Origin: an uncultured Alphaproteobacteria bacterium
GTDB taxonomy: Bacteria > Pseudomonadota > Alphaproteobacteria > Micavibrionales > CSBR16-224
DNA: 64,000 bases
Assembly: GCA_950054485.1 (NCBI GenBank)
Contig: CATLPD010000003.1
Location: forward strand, 1-64,000
Direction of reading: 5' to 3'
Shown piece after piece: positions 51,834-61,018 of this stretch. The notes beneath the pieces were generated by a model. The model was not told the origin of the DNA and made no database searches. It was given only the letters and a program-made list of their open reading frames with translations. A program made the position numbers and the translations under genes. Every line of letters begins with the position of its first letter. Position 1 is the first letter of the stretch.

Positions 51834-54800
51834 TTGCGTCCTTTATCTTTGTGCACCAAGTGGCGTTCTGCCACGAATACGGTGCCATCAGTATTGTATT
51901 TTGCTATTGGGCTTTTGATCGCGGTGACGGTCTGGGCGCATGCAGGATTTCTACATTCAAAATCTGGACATATTACAAGCACATCGTCGTATCAATTTTC
52001 TGCTGTCAGCGTGGGGCAATATGCGCAAATGGGGATGGATCTTGGGACGATTGAAAACAGCGACGAGGCCAATCAACCCGCTGAGGATGAATTTGATGAA
52101 AATGCTGCCTATGAGGCCGCCTTTGCCGAGGAGTACGAGGAAGATGAAGATCTGGAGGATCTGCAGATTTTTGTGCCCGAAGATAACGCGGTGGTGCAGG
52201 GGGCATCGGACAATGTTGTGACTGACACAACCGCCCCGGATGAAGTCGAGTACGTCGAGCGTCCCGAAGAACAGCTTTTGATCGTCGAGGTGGTTGTCGA
52301 CGAAGACAGTATTCTTGATGCCGGAATTATCATTTATGTTGATGATGAAAGCCGTCTATGGCTGCCGCTGGGCGTTTTGACCGAATTGATGCAATTCCCT
52401 ATTGATGTTAATCCCGGCACCGGCGAGGCAAACGGCTGGTTCATCGCCGAAGAAAACAGTTTCGTATTGAAGCCGCCTTATCGACAAATGACCTATAAAG
52501 GCGAGCAAATTGAAATTGTCACCGGTAGTGTTGAAAACCATTTCGATGATATCTTTGTCAGTGAAGCGTTTTTCGAAAATGTTTTTCCTGTTACCGCCGA
52601 TCTCAGCTTTAATGATCTAAGGCTGTATCTTGAAGCCGAAGAAGACCTACCGTTTCAGGTTCTGGCCAAGCGTCGCGCAAAATGGCAGCAGGCATCGCGC
52701 CAGAGTAACCAGCCCGGCCGATACCTGGAAGGCGACATCATTCGTCTGCCCTATCGTAAATATTCATTTCCCAGTGTGCAGGTTACCCACAGCCTAAATG
52801 CGCTCAGCATGTCGGGGGCCTTTCAAAATAATTCAACAACAAGTGTGCAAAGCCAAGGTGATTTTCTGGGTATGAACCTGCGCGTGAATGGCAGCTTTAC
52901 AACCAACTCCGAAACTTTTAACGAATTTAGCAGCTTGAATGTAACGTTCGAAAAAGAAGACTATCAATCGAAAATGCTGGGACCGCTTCAGGCCAGCCAG
53001 TTCGAACTGGGGGATGTCAGCGGTAATGGTCTGACGCTGGCAAATAATTTTCAGCGCGGACGCGGCTTTGCCGTGACCAACGCCCCGTTGAATTTTGTAC
53101 GCAGCCCGAACGACTTTACGGTCGAAGGCTTTGGCCCCGTAGATTGGGATGTAGAAGTTTATCAGGACGGGCGTTTACTGGAATTTGACACGATTGATGC
53201 GGATGGCCGCTATGAATTCGATGCCTTGCCCCTGCGCCGCGGTTTTAACCAGTTCCAGATTGTCCTTTATGGGCCGAACGGGGAGCGGGAGGAGCGCTAC
53301 GAGCGTTTTTATCTGGGCCAGAATATGGTCGATAAGGGCGAATTTATTTATGATGTTACATTGCTGGAATCCTCGACCCCCCTGATTGACCCGCGCCGCG
53401 ACCCCACGGACAAGACGTCGGGCACTGTTTCATTCCAGGGGGATTACGGCATTTCGGAAAACTTTTCTGTGAACGGCGGGTTTTACCAGGGCCCAATCGG
53501 CAGCACCATGATCCGCGGTGCCGGTGCGGGTGTCCGCGGAACTGTTGGCAGTACATATGCCCAGTTCAATATGTTCCAGACAGACGACAGTGCAAGATCT
53601 TTTAATTTTGAGGCCACCGGTAATATTACCAAGGACCTATACTGGAACGCGGGTCAGGTCATTCATAACGGATACGAGCCGGGCGTTCGAACCACCGAAC
53701 GCGATACATTTGCCAGTTTATCCAAACAGTTTTCGCTGAAACTGATCCCGCAGGGTAACATCAGTTTTGGTGTGCGGGATCAAAAGTTTGACTCGGGACA
53801 GACCACGCGAACCTACAGCAACACCCTTTCGGGGCAGATATTCGAAACAAACTTTACGAACGATATTGAATATGAAGTTCAGGAAAATGCCGATCCGCAG
53901 ATAACAGGTAGTCTAACAGCGCGCCGTCGTATTCCGCTTGGGAATTTCAGGGCTAGATTGAATTATGGTCTTAAAAATCCAGCAGAATTCACCAGCGCCG
54001 ATTTACAATTGCAAAGCCGCTTGAATGACCGTTTTACATTTAACGGTCTTCTCAGCAGTAACTTTATAGGTGATCGCGAAACAACCCTTCAGGCCGGTAT
54101 TGATGTTAAGTTCGACAAATTCCGTCTGGGGGTATCGGGTTCTGCCTCGACCGAGGAAAACTACCGCGCCGGTCTGACGTTATCTTATAACTTCATTCCG
54201 CAATCCCTACAGGGCAACTATAAAATGACGGGGGATACCAGTGATCTGAATACAGGGGTGCTTTTGGTGCGCCCATATCTGGATGAAAACCAGAACGATA
54301 TGTATGACGACGGCGAAAAGGTTATTGAAGGCCTTGAATTCCGAAACCTTTTATCGGGTAAGCGCGGAACCGTTGATGAAAGCGGAGTTGCAACTCTACA
54401 AGGTTTGACGCCGGCTGTTGTAAACCGCGTCAGGGTTGAACCGGAAAGTTATCCTGATATTTATCTGGTTGCAGATAAGGAAGAAGTTAACGTCTATGGT
54501 AAACGCGGTATTGGCGGGCCAATAGATTTTGCCCTGAATAAGCTGGGTGAAATCAGCGGCAGTATATATGTAAGTGATCCTGCTACGGGCGGAATGGAGG
54601 GGCTAGCCGGTGTAGTCCTCTATCTGCTGGATGAAAACGGCGATGTCTATCAGGAAAGCTATTCGGAATTTGACGGCTTTTATTCTTTCACATCTGTTCC
54701 TGTCGGCACGTACCGTATTTATTTCCCAAAATCGCAAGCCCTGGTTCAGGTGACAGGCGGGCGAACAATGACAAGCGAGCCTTTCCAGCTAAGTTATGAT

Positions 54801-55019
54801 GCTATTGAAATTTTTGACGGTGATTTCGAGGTTTCGCCAATGGGCATAGAGCCGCTGGGTGATACCATTACAGGCGATATGCTGATATCCGGCACAAATG
54901 GCGGGGGGTCTAATGCGCAGAGTGCCATGGTATTGGCGCAAAAACCGGCGTTTCAGCCGCGCGCACCCCTGATAAATGGCTTTTATTCCCTTATTTTTTC
55001 AAGGGTTGAGTCAAATTAA
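51834..55019 (+). CDS. Outer-membrane usher with C-terminal carboxypeptidase-like/CNA-B-type domain
   Basis: A 1061-residue usher. After a basic start and a hydrophobic signal (VLYFAIGLLIAVTVWAHA) comes an acidic linker (EEYEEDEDLEDL near residue 95-105). The N-terminal usher domain has an ESRLWLPLGVLTELM segment. The barrel region spans about 300-830 (FGPVDWDVEVYQDGRLLEFD, YGPNGEREERYERFYLGQ). Residues ~830-1060 hold regulatory-like repeats: GRLEISGSIYV-like strands and DENGDVYQESYSEFDGFYSF. It translocates subunits in the alternative chaperone-usher class. The first start is a TTG; GTG codons downstream could also serve, so the first ~20 residues are uncertain. Confidence 0.85.
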   Translation: MRPLSLCTKWRSATNTVPSVLYFAIGLLIAVTVWAHAGFLHSKSGHITSTSSYQFSAVSVGQYAQMGMDLGTIENSDEANQPAEDEFDENAAYEAAFAEEYEEDEDLEDLQIFVPEDNAVVQGASDNVVTDTTAPDEVEYVERPEEQLLIVEVVVDEDSILDAGIIIYVDDESRLWLPLGVLTELMQFPIDVNPGTGEANGWFIAEENSFVLKPPYRQMTYKGEQIEIVTGSVENHFDDIFVSEAFFENVFPVTADLSFNDLRLYLEAEEDLPFQVLAKRRAKWQQASRQSNQPGRYLEGDIIRLPYRKYSFPSVQVTHSLNALSMSGAFQNNSTTSVQSQGDFLGMNLRVNGSFTTNSETFNEFSSLNVTFEKEDYQSKMLGPLQASQFELGDVSGNGLTLANNFQRGRGFAVTNAPLNFVRSPNDFTVEGFGPVDWDVEVYQDGRLLEFDTIDADGRYEFDALPLRRGFNQFQIVLYGPNGEREERYERFYLGQNMVDKGEFIYDVTLLESSTPLIDPRRDPTDKTSGTVSFQGDYGISENFSVNGGFYQGPIGSTMIRGAGAGVRGTVGSTYAQFNMFQTDDSARSFNFEATGNITKDLYWNAGQVIHNGYEPGVRTTERDTFASLSKQFSLKLIPQGNISFGVRDQKFDSGQTTRTYSNTLSGQIFETNFTNDIEYEVQENADPQITGSLTARRRIPLGNFRARLNYGLKNPAEFTSADLQLQSRLNDRFTFNGLLSSNFIGDRETTLQAGIDVKFDKFRLGVSGSASTEENYRAGLTLSYNFIPQSLQGNYKMTGDTSDLNTGVLLVRPYLDENQNDMYDDGEKVIEGLEFRNLLSGKRGTVDESGVATLQGLTPAVVNRVRVEPESYPDIYLVADKEEVNVYGKRGIGGPIDFALNKLGEISGSIYVSDPATGGMEGLAGVVLYLLDENGDVYQESYSEFDGFYSFTSVPVGTYRIYFPKSQALVQVTGGRTMTSEPFQLSYDAIEIFDGDFEVSPMGIEPLGDTITGDMLISGTNGGGSNAQSAMVLAQKPAFQPRAPLINGFYSLIFSRVESN

Positions 55020-55124
55020 CGTTTTTTAAACAGTTCTCATGTAGTATGAAGGTATAGGTACTATTGTACTTATTTTGGTAGGAACGGTATCAAACAAGAA
55101 ATACTATATATGAGGAGACGTTCA

Positions 55125-55712
55125 ATGAAAATTTTTAATAAAAAAACACTGGGCCTGGCCGCGATTGCGCTGGCATTGCCTATGACAGTTATGGCGGCAT
55201 CAACAACGATTGAGGCTACAGCTTCCTTTCGCGAAGCCATTACACTAGGTGGTGAAGTTGATATGGCCTTTGGACAGGTTGACTATTCGGGTACACCGGG
55301 AGCGGGTGACACTGTAACAATGGACCTTTCAGGTAACCTGACATCAGCGGGTAACTTTACAGGTGCTGCGACTGGTACTGCGGGTAGCGTTGACATTCAA
55401 ACAGGTACAGATGGCCTGACCATCGAAGTACAGTGTGATACTACAGCAACTTTGACAGATGCTGCGGGTTCCGAATCAATTCAGGTTAATAACATTTCGG
55501 TGGGTACAATTGACAACCTGGGCTCGCCATCAGCTTGCGCGGGTACAGGTAGTGCCGCGATGACATTCGCATTGTCAGCCGGAACAAATGATACCTTGAA
55601 ATTGGGTGGTGTTCTTGATGGTAACACCGCATCTGCCGGATTTGGCGGCGGTGCGTACAGCACAGCGAACACAAGTGGTGACAACATTGAAGTTGTTGTG
55701 ATTTACCAGTAA
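55125..55712 (+). CDS. DUF4402 major pilin candidate
   Basis: A 195-residue secreted subunit. The signal peptide is MKIFNKKTLGLAAIALALP to about MAA at residue 25. DUF4402 features are VDMAFGQVDYSG, a Thr/Gly-rich middle, the Cys pair in EVQCDTTAT and SACAGTGS, and a terminal IEVVVIYQ strand. It is likely to be the main shaft subunit, because it has its own upstream region and a strong ribosome site (GAGGAG) before ATG 55125, with a strong hairpin after the gene. It is a paralogue of the 50275 subunit. Confidence 0.85.
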   Translation: MKIFNKKTLGLAAIALALPMTVMAASTTIEATASFREAITLGGEVDMAFGQVDYSGTPGAGDTVTMDLSGNLTSAGNFTGAATGTAGSVDIQTGTDGLTIEVQCDTTATLTDAAGSESIQVNNISVGTIDNLGSPSACAGTGSAAMTFALSAGTNDTLKLGGVLDGNTASAGFGGGAYSTANTSGDNIEVVVIYQ

Positions 55713-55752
55713 TCACGGAACCATTTAAAAGTTTTCTCATATAATAGTGTAT

Positions 55753-55779
55753 GGGCCCGTGCCTTCGCGGGACGGGCCC
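55753..55779 (+). terminator. GC-rich hairpin after the pilin gene
   Basis: GGGCCCGT pairs with ACGGGCCC, with an inner CC/GG pair. There is no T-run, so it may protect the pilin mRNA or partly reduce read-through into the 55807 gene rather than end transcription. Confidence 0.55.
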
Positions 55780-55806
55780 GATCTATGAAATGAAAGACGG
55801 GACACA

Positions 55807-56373
55807 ATGAATTATAAAATTTTCCACATATTACTTGCGCTGCCGCTGTTGATGACGTCCCCGTCAATGGCAAACGATTACAAGCAAGTATTAAATGAAA
55901 ATCAGATTACTTATGATTACGAAGCCGATATTCAGGCCGCTGCAAAAGTGCCATACAACGGCAATATATCTTCCGCAGTTGTCGGAGGCACGGCAAGCGG
56001 AGGTACTGTAGTCGATGTTTACGCAAAGTTCGTACCGGCGGCATCTGTAGAATTCAAACATGATGCGTTCTTTATGCCTGATTTTGATAACATAGACCTT
56101 AAAGCGCAGACCTATTTCAAAAATACAGAAGTGAAGATTAAAGGCGTCCCCGGCGAAACCGCAGTTTTAAGTTGTGAAATTCAGTACATGGAAATTGAAA
56201 CGATTAAAAGCTACACACCCGTGCAAGCGCAGGAATGCGGGCACAATCTTGTAAAACAAAAAGTTTTGGCCTCAACAGGTGACACCCTGCAAAACAATGT
56301 TGAATTAACGGATAAGGCAATTCAAACTGCAAAATACGATAGTTATGTTGCATTGGAGATAACTTATCTTTAA
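55807..56373 (+). CDS. Unknown periplasmic protein of the fimbrial locus
   Basis: A 188-residue secreted protein, not recognised. The signal peptide is MNYKIFHILLALPLLMTSP to MAND. The mature part is beta-rich, with Gly-rich SSAVVGGTASGGTVVDVYAKF and two Cys (VLSCEIQY, AQECGH) that could form a disulphide. Its position after the pilin suggests a tip, anchor or accessory subunit; this is inference. It is separated from the pilin by a hairpin and probably read from the pilin transcript. Confidence 0.6.
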   Translation: MNYKIFHILLALPLLMTSPSMANDYKQVLNENQITYDYEADIQAAAKVPYNGNISSAVVGGTASGGTVVDVYAKFVPAASVEFKHDAFFMPDFDNIDLKAQTYFKNTEVKIKGVPGETAVLSCEIQYMEIETIKSYTPVQAQECGHNLVKQKVLASTGDTLQNNVELTDKAIQTAKYDSYVALEITYL

Positions 56374-56425
56374 TATTTTTTTTATACACTTATAGAGTGT
56401 ATTTTTTAACTTGGGGCAGACAGAT

Positions 56426-56740
56426 ATGAAATATTATCCAACAGTATTATCACAGTCGCTTATCCACATTGCCCTGAATCAGCTTGAAAAAAGAAATATT
56501 CGTGTCGGTGAAAAAAACACAACCGTTCGTATGGAGCCGGAGTTCTGGCATATGTTCCGTGAGATCGCCGAACTGGAGGCTATTTCTCTGACAGACCTAT
56601 ATACCATGGTAAACGACCGTAAACACCCTGACACATCGCTTTCTTCAGCGCTCAGGGTTTTTGTGGCGGCCTATTTACGCAGTGCTCTGCGCGAGGCGAC
56701 GTCCTCAAAGGTTGAAGTTGCTGCAGATATGATCGGATAA
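56426..56740 (+). CDS. Ribbon-helix-helix domain protein
   Basis: A 104-residue protein. The N-terminal half is a helical/polar region. The RHH-like unit is TTVRMEPEFWHMFREIAELEA then LTDLYTMVNDRKHP and RVFVAAYLRSAL. This arrangement matches the alphaproteobacterial RHH_4-type proteins that bind DNA or nucleotide signals; activity is unproven. The ATG at 56426 is chosen over TTG 56411. It is followed after nine bases by a CheY-like gene, so the pair may control the fimbrial locus. Confidence 0.75.
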   Translation: MKYYPTVLSQSLIHIALNQLEKRNIRVGEKNTTVRMEPEFWHMFREIAELEAISLTDLYTMVNDRKHPDTSLSSALRVFVAAYLRSALREATSSKVEVAADMIG

Positions 56741-56749
56741 GGGGTATTC

Positions 56750-57136
56750 ATGGCTGAAATTCTGGTTGTTGATGATGTCGAAAATATCCGCATGGCAATT
56801 AAATTTGCCCTCGAAAGCCAAAATCACACGGTTGCGATGGCCGAGAACGGTGAAGAAGCCATCGAGATTTTGAAGCAAATTCCCTTTGATCTGGTTATCA
56901 CCGATATCCTGATGCCGCACAGCGATGGCATTGATCTGATCCGCTATATCAAAGACAATAGCGAAAAGAGCATTCCGGTTATTGCGATCTCCGGCGGCGG
57001 TCACACGGCGAGCTATCAAGAAGTTCTAGCCGTTGCAAAAACATATGTTTCGACGGTGCTTGAAAAGCCGTTTTCAAAGGACCTTCTTTTACAATCTGTC
57101 GACGCTCTTTTAAATCAAGAGGCCTCTGTCGCTTAA
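56750..57136 (+). CDS. CheY-like single-domain response regulator
   Basis: A 128-residue receiver. It has ILVVDDVENIRMAI at the start, the phospho-Asp in DLVITDILMPHSDGI, Ser in VIAISGGG and the conserved Lys in LEKPFSKDLL. No output domain is present. A GGGG ribosome site precedes the ATG. It follows the RHH protein by nine bases and ends a transcript that may start with the pilin. Its kinase may be one of those at 39215-48723, which is inference. Confidence 0.88.
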   Translation: MAEILVVDDVENIRMAIKFALESQNHTVAMAENGEEAIEILKQIPFDLVITDILMPHSDGIDLIRYIKDNSEKSIPVIAISGGGHTASYQEVLAVAKTYVSTVLEKPFSKDLLLQSVDALLNQEASVA

Positions 57137-57202
57137 CTTTCCAAATACTTTCGGATCAAATATTATTTATATGCGTTGGTCGCATATATGAAAGGATAGA
57201 TC

Positions 57203-57460
57203 ATGAGTGATTTCAGCAACAATACAGATAAAAGCCGCTTTGAACTAGAAGAAAGTGGCCATACAGCCATTGCAAATTACCGATTAAAGGATGATACAAT
57301 TTACATTGATTTTGTCGAGGCACCGCCTGCCCTGCGCGGGACAGGAGCCGCAGGGAAATTAATGGGCGAAATTGTCGGCTATGCCGAACAGAAGGGCTAT
57401 GATATCGTACCTATATGCGGTTATGCGGCGCATTGGATGGATAAAAACAGGAAATCATAA
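57203..57460 (+). CDS. GNAT-like N-acetyltransferase, YjdJ type
   Basis: An 85-residue protein of the short YjdJ-type GNAT group (N-acetyltransferase-like, CoA-binding). The acyl-CoA loop is LRGTGAAGKLMGEIVGYAEQKG, preceded by a strand TIYIDFVEAPP. A C-terminal CGYAAHWMDKN is typical of these small proteins. The substrate is unknown. AAGGA lies before the ATG. It is alone and near glutamate dehydrogenase. Confidence 0.8.
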   Translation: MSDFSNNTDKSRFELEESGHTAIANYRLKDDTIYIDFVEAPPALRGTGAAGKLMGEIVGYAEQKGYDIVPICGYAAHWMDKNRKS

Positions 57461-57493
57461 CCTATATAACGCACAAAAACAGGAAACGTACTT

Positions 57494-58825
57494 ATGCTCG
57501 ATGTTGTCAAAAAACAGTTGGAAAACTTTCATAAAAATCAGCCCGAATTTCATCAGGCTGTTCAGGAGGTCTTCGAAGATATCCATGACTTTTATACCGA
57601 TCATGAAATTTACGAGCGATTTGCAATCGCAGAACGCATGATCGAACCGGATCGTATCATTCAGTTTCGTGTAACTTGGGTGGATGACAGCGGAAATGTG
57701 CAGGTCAACAGGGGCTGGCGTGTCCAATTCAATAATGCGATCGGTGCCTATAAAGGGGGCTTGCGCTTTCACCCTTCAGTTAACGAAAGTATCCTGAAAT
57801 TTTTGGGGTTCGAACAATGTTTCAAAAATGCCCTGACCGGTATGCCGATGGGCGGTGGCAAGGGCGGGTCGGATTTTGACCCCAAGGGGAAATCCGACCT
57901 TGAAGTCATGCGATTTTGTCATGCTTTTATGGAGGAATTACATCGCCATATCGGCCCGAATATTGATGTGCCTGCGGGCGATATCAATGTCGGTACGCGC
58001 GAAATCGGTTATATGTTCGGCCATTATCTGAAGGTTGAAAACCAGTTTCAGGGCGTTATCACTGGTAAAGGCCCGAACTTTGGCGGCAGCTGCGGGCGTA
58101 CCGAGGCAACAGGCTACGGCTGTATATATTTTCTGGAAGAAATGCTGAACGCGCATGATCAGAAATTGAAGGGCAAACGTGTGATTATTTCAGGCGCAGG
58201 TAATGTTGCGCTGCATGCCGCCGAAAAAGCCATTGCGGAGGATGCAAAGGTTCTATGCCTATCTGATTCAAAGGGCCTGTTGTATTTCAAAGACGGTTTA
58301 AGTGATAAGGATTTGAAAGAGATCAAAGTTATCAAAACGCAAAATCACGGCGCGCTGAAAGATTTCAAAGGCACCGCTGGTGAATATAAATCAGGGGCCG
58401 AGCCGTGGGATATCGAATGCGATATCGCGCTTCCCTGTGCGACACAGAACGAAGTTGATGACAAAGAAGCCAAAAAACTGGTTAAAAATGGCGTCCTGGC
58501 AATCGCAGAAGGGGCAAACATGCCCCTTACCGCAAAGGCGCAGGATATTGTGATGAAGGCCGGTGTGATTTATGGCCCGGCAAAGGCAGCGAACGCCGGC
58601 GGTGTTGCCGTTTCGGGCCTCGAGCGCACACAGAATGCGGAAATGCGATCATGGCCTTTGCAACGCGTGGATCAGGAACTGCGGGAAATCATGAAAGACA
58701 TTCATAAACGTTCTATCGAGCATATCGAACGTAACAAAGAGGGCGTTTATAATTACCGCAAGGGTGCGAATATCACATCATTCAAGAAAATTGCCGATAC
58801 GCTGGTCGCATACGGGGTTAAGTAA
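57494..58825 (+). CDS. gdhA: NADP-type glutamate dehydrogenase
   Basis: A 443-residue enzyme of the hexameric bacterial GDH type. The substrate motif is GGLRFHPSVNESILKFLGFE, with catalytic Lys in GMPMGGGKGGSDFDPKG. The dinucleotide motif is ISGAGNVALHAAEKA. It makes glutamate from 2-oxoglutarate and ammonia. Length and motif order are complete. NADP preference is by family resemblance. Its 3' end overlaps the convergent 58818 gene by eight bases. Confidence 0.95.
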   Translation: MLDVVKKQLENFHKNQPEFHQAVQEVFEDIHDFYTDHEIYERFAIAERMIEPDRIIQFRVTWVDDSGNVQVNRGWRVQFNNAIGAYKGGLRFHPSVNESILKFLGFEQCFKNALTGMPMGGGKGGSDFDPKGKSDLEVMRFCHAFMEELHRHIGPNIDVPAGDINVGTREIGYMFGHYLKVENQFQGVITGKGPNFGGSCGRTEATGYGCIYFLEEMLNAHDQKLKGKRVIISGAGNVALHAAEKAIAEDAKVLCLSDSKGLLYFKDGLSDKDLKEIKVIKTQNHGALKDFKGTAGEYKSGAEPWDIECDIALPCATQNEVDDKEAKKLVKNGVLAIAEGANMPLTAKAQDIVMKAGVIYGPAKAANAGGVAVSGLERTQNAEMRSWPLQRVDQELREIMKDIHKRSIEHIERNKEGVYNYRKGANITSFKKIADTLVAYGVK

Positions 58826-60089
58826 GCACGTCTTTATAGGCCTCGCGCACAGCGTTCAGATCCATTTTTTCAAGAAAGCTTTGATAGCTGATGATGGTTG
58901 CCAGAAACCGCATGTCTTCGATCCATGGCGGTCGGTATTTCGGGAAGGTCAACAGTTGCTGTTCATCCAGCATTTTCAGGGCCGGAATGTCATCCAGATC
59001 CAACTTGCCGTAGAACAGGTAATTCGGGTAATGCAACTGACCTGTCGGAATCGAAACCCGCAGATAGTTATGCACGCGGGCCAATCCTTCCAGGTAGATC
59101 GCATCTTTTGTGAAAGGGGCGCCGCCCTTTAATGAACCGCCACGGAAAATTCGGCGTGTGTTTTCATAGGCCTCGCGGTCCGATTTTGAACGCTCGCGAT
59201 AAAAATTGTGATAAACGTCCAGAAAGTCAGCCCCGTCAATTGCCATTTGCACGGCCAGAACGCGGTTGGTTAGACGGCGCATGCGAAACGGGTCAATCGC
59301 CCCGCCGATCATTTCAGAAAAAACGCATATGCCTTCCTGTGTTTTTGTTGTTAGCGCATGCGCTGTGCCCAAGACCTTGAATCGTTTATGTGCCCGCCCG
59401 TTTAATGTTGTTGCGATATGGACATGGGCCTCGTGCAATAATAATTGCGGGGCATCCAGATCGCTGAAGGGGGCATCTTTGCGTAGCTTGATAATATTTG
59501 TTGTTGCCAACGCCTTGGCTGAAATCTCGTCAGATATTTCAATGACGGGTGCATCATCGCCAAAATGTTCTTTAATTTTGGGCAACATGAAATCGCGCAC
59601 TTCTTCGGCGGTAAAACTGAGGCCATGGTGATCACCCGCAAGGCTGCGCATGCAAAAAAGATCAAACTGGCCATCCAAAGATTGCGCCAATTGCAGGGCT
59701 GATGTTTTATCATCTAGAAACAGTGAAGATGGTGTGCCGTAAATGTTTTTTGAGTGCTCAAAAAATTCGGTCGTGCCGCGTGTTTCGATTAATCGCGTGG
59801 CCTCGGCAAAGGAATAATGTATTCGGCGCAACCAGTCATGGACCTCGCTTTCGCCACTGATAAGGGCTTTGGCACGATCAAGCAGGCCCCATACTTTTTC
59901 GGTTTCGACAGGATCATATGTGGGGTCGGGATATTCTTTTGCCCCTTTGGCAAAAAACCTGTCGGCAACGTCACTGCCCCAGTTAATCGAATTTAAAATA
60001 CCGATCGATTTACCAATCTCGACAAATATGTCTGAGGCCTGGTCGAGTTTTTCGATTTCTGAATCTGAAAAATGTCTTTTTACTTTCAT
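58818..60089 (-). CDS. DUF1704/QEGLA-type metallopeptidase homologue (tyrosine carboxypeptidase family)
   Basis: A 423-residue protein matching the DUF1704 family. The HExxxH zinc motif is in LLLHEAHVHIATTLNG, and TKTQEGICVFSEMIG carries the QEGLA-type motif with the third-ligand Glu. Eukaryotic members (MATCAP type) remove C-terminal tyrosine from tubulin; bacterial members have no established substrate. No signal peptide is seen. ATG 60089 is preferred over the 60167 start, because the upstream part would overlap the divergent CDF gene. Confidence 0.82.
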   Translation of the reverse strand: MKVKRHFSDSEIEKLDQASDIFVEIGKSIGILNSINWGSDVADRFFAKGAKEYPDPTYDPVETEKVWGLLDRAKALISGESEVHDWLRRIHYSFAEATRLIETRGTTEFFEHSKNIYGTPSSLFLDDKTSALQLAQSLDGQFDLFCMRSLAGDHHGLSFTAEEVRDFMLPKIKEHFGDDAPVIEISDEISAKALATTNIIKLRKDAPFSDLDAPQLLLHEAHVHIATTLNGRAHKRFKVLGTAHALTTKTQEGICVFSEMIGGAIDPFRMRRLTNRVLAVQMAIDGADFLDVYHNFYRERSKSDREAYENTRRIFRGGSLKGGAPFTKDAIYLEGLARVHNYLRVSIPTGQLHYPNYLFYGKLDLDDIPALKMLDEQQLLTFPKYRPPWIEDMRFLATIISYQSFLEKMDLNAVREAYKDVLT

Positions 60090-60118
60090 TCCTATGGTCC
60101 TGAAATTATAATGGCGAA

Positions 60119-61018
60119 ATGCCACACGGATCACATTCACATTGCCACCATCATGACACATCGTCAATGAGCGAAAAAGCCCTGATGAAGGCTATTTTTG
60201 CGAATGTCGGATTGACCGTGGCACAAGTGGTCGGGGGGCTGGCATCGGGCAGTCTATCACTGGTCGCCGATGCGCTCCATAACCTTAGCGATGCTGCATC
60301 CCTTTTTATTGCAGTTGTCGCCATCCGGATCGGGCGGAAACCTGCGGATGAACAAAAGACATTCGGCTATAAACGTGCTGAAACGATTGCCGCATTGATT
60401 AATCTGACAACACTGGTTGCGATTGGTGTCTATCTGATGGGCGAGGCCATTCGCCGTTTTTTCGTGCCAGAACCGATTACAGGATGGATGGTTGTTATTA
60501 TTGCGGGCATTGCCCTGATCGTGGATGTTTACACGGCTTTTCTGACATATAGGCAATCAAAAACCAGCATGAACATGCGCGCGGCCTTTTTGCACAATGT
60601 TACAGATGCGCTGGCATCGGTTGGGGTTATCGTTGCCGGCCTTTTAATTATCTGGAAAGGTTGGGTCCTTGCCGACACGATCATGACTGTGATTATCGCG
60701 GGATATGTCCTTTATCATGGGTTCAAAGCCATGCCTGAAGTCATCCACCTGCTTATGGAGGGGGCGCCCAAAGGGCTGGAGATGAAAGATATAGAAAATG
60801 CGATGGAGTCAATCGAAGGCGTTAATGATGTCCATCATATTCACATCTGGCAAATTGACGAAAACAAAACAGCGCTGGAGGCGCATGTGCAAGTTAAAGA
60901 CTTATCTACAATTGTAGTGCTCAAGAAAAAACTGAAATCGCTGCTGGAAGAAAATTTTGATATCCATCATTCTACCCTGGAATTCGAAACAATAGATGAG
61001 GATTGCGAAGATTGTTAG
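60119..61018 (+). CDS. Cation diffusion facilitator, Zn/Co/Cd exporter
   Basis: A 299-residue CDF protein with six predicted TM helices. A short His-rich start (HGSHSHCHHHD) may bind metal. TM2 and TM5 metal-site motifs are VADALHNLSDAASL and LHNVTDALASVGV. The cytoplasmic ferredoxin-like domain follows from about residue 205 (MESIEGVNDVHHIHIW). It exports Zn2+ or a similar divalent cation in exchange for protons. The HxxxD pairs in TM2/TM5 suit zinc. It is divergent from the 58818 gene and convergent (four-base overlap) with the 61015 gene. Confidence 0.93.
   Translation: MPHGSHSHCHHHDTSSMSEKALMKAIFANVGLTVAQVVGGLASGSLSLVADALHNLSDAASLFIAVVAIRIGRKPADEQKTFGYKRAETIAALINLTTLVAIGVYLMGEAIRRFFVPEPITGWMVVIIAGIALIVDVYTAFLTYRQSKTSMNMRAAFLHNVTDALASVGVIVAGLLIIWKGWVLADTIMTVIIAGYVLYHGFKAMPEVIHLLMEGAPKGLEMKDIENAMESIEGVNDVHHIHIWQIDENKTALEAHVQVKDLSTIVVLKKKLKSLLEENFDIHHSTLEFETIDEDCEDC

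Noticed and set aside
55753-55779. Strong terminator after the pilin gene
   Set aside because: The stem is strong but has no T-run after it, so I list it only as a hairpin that may limit or stabilise the transcript.
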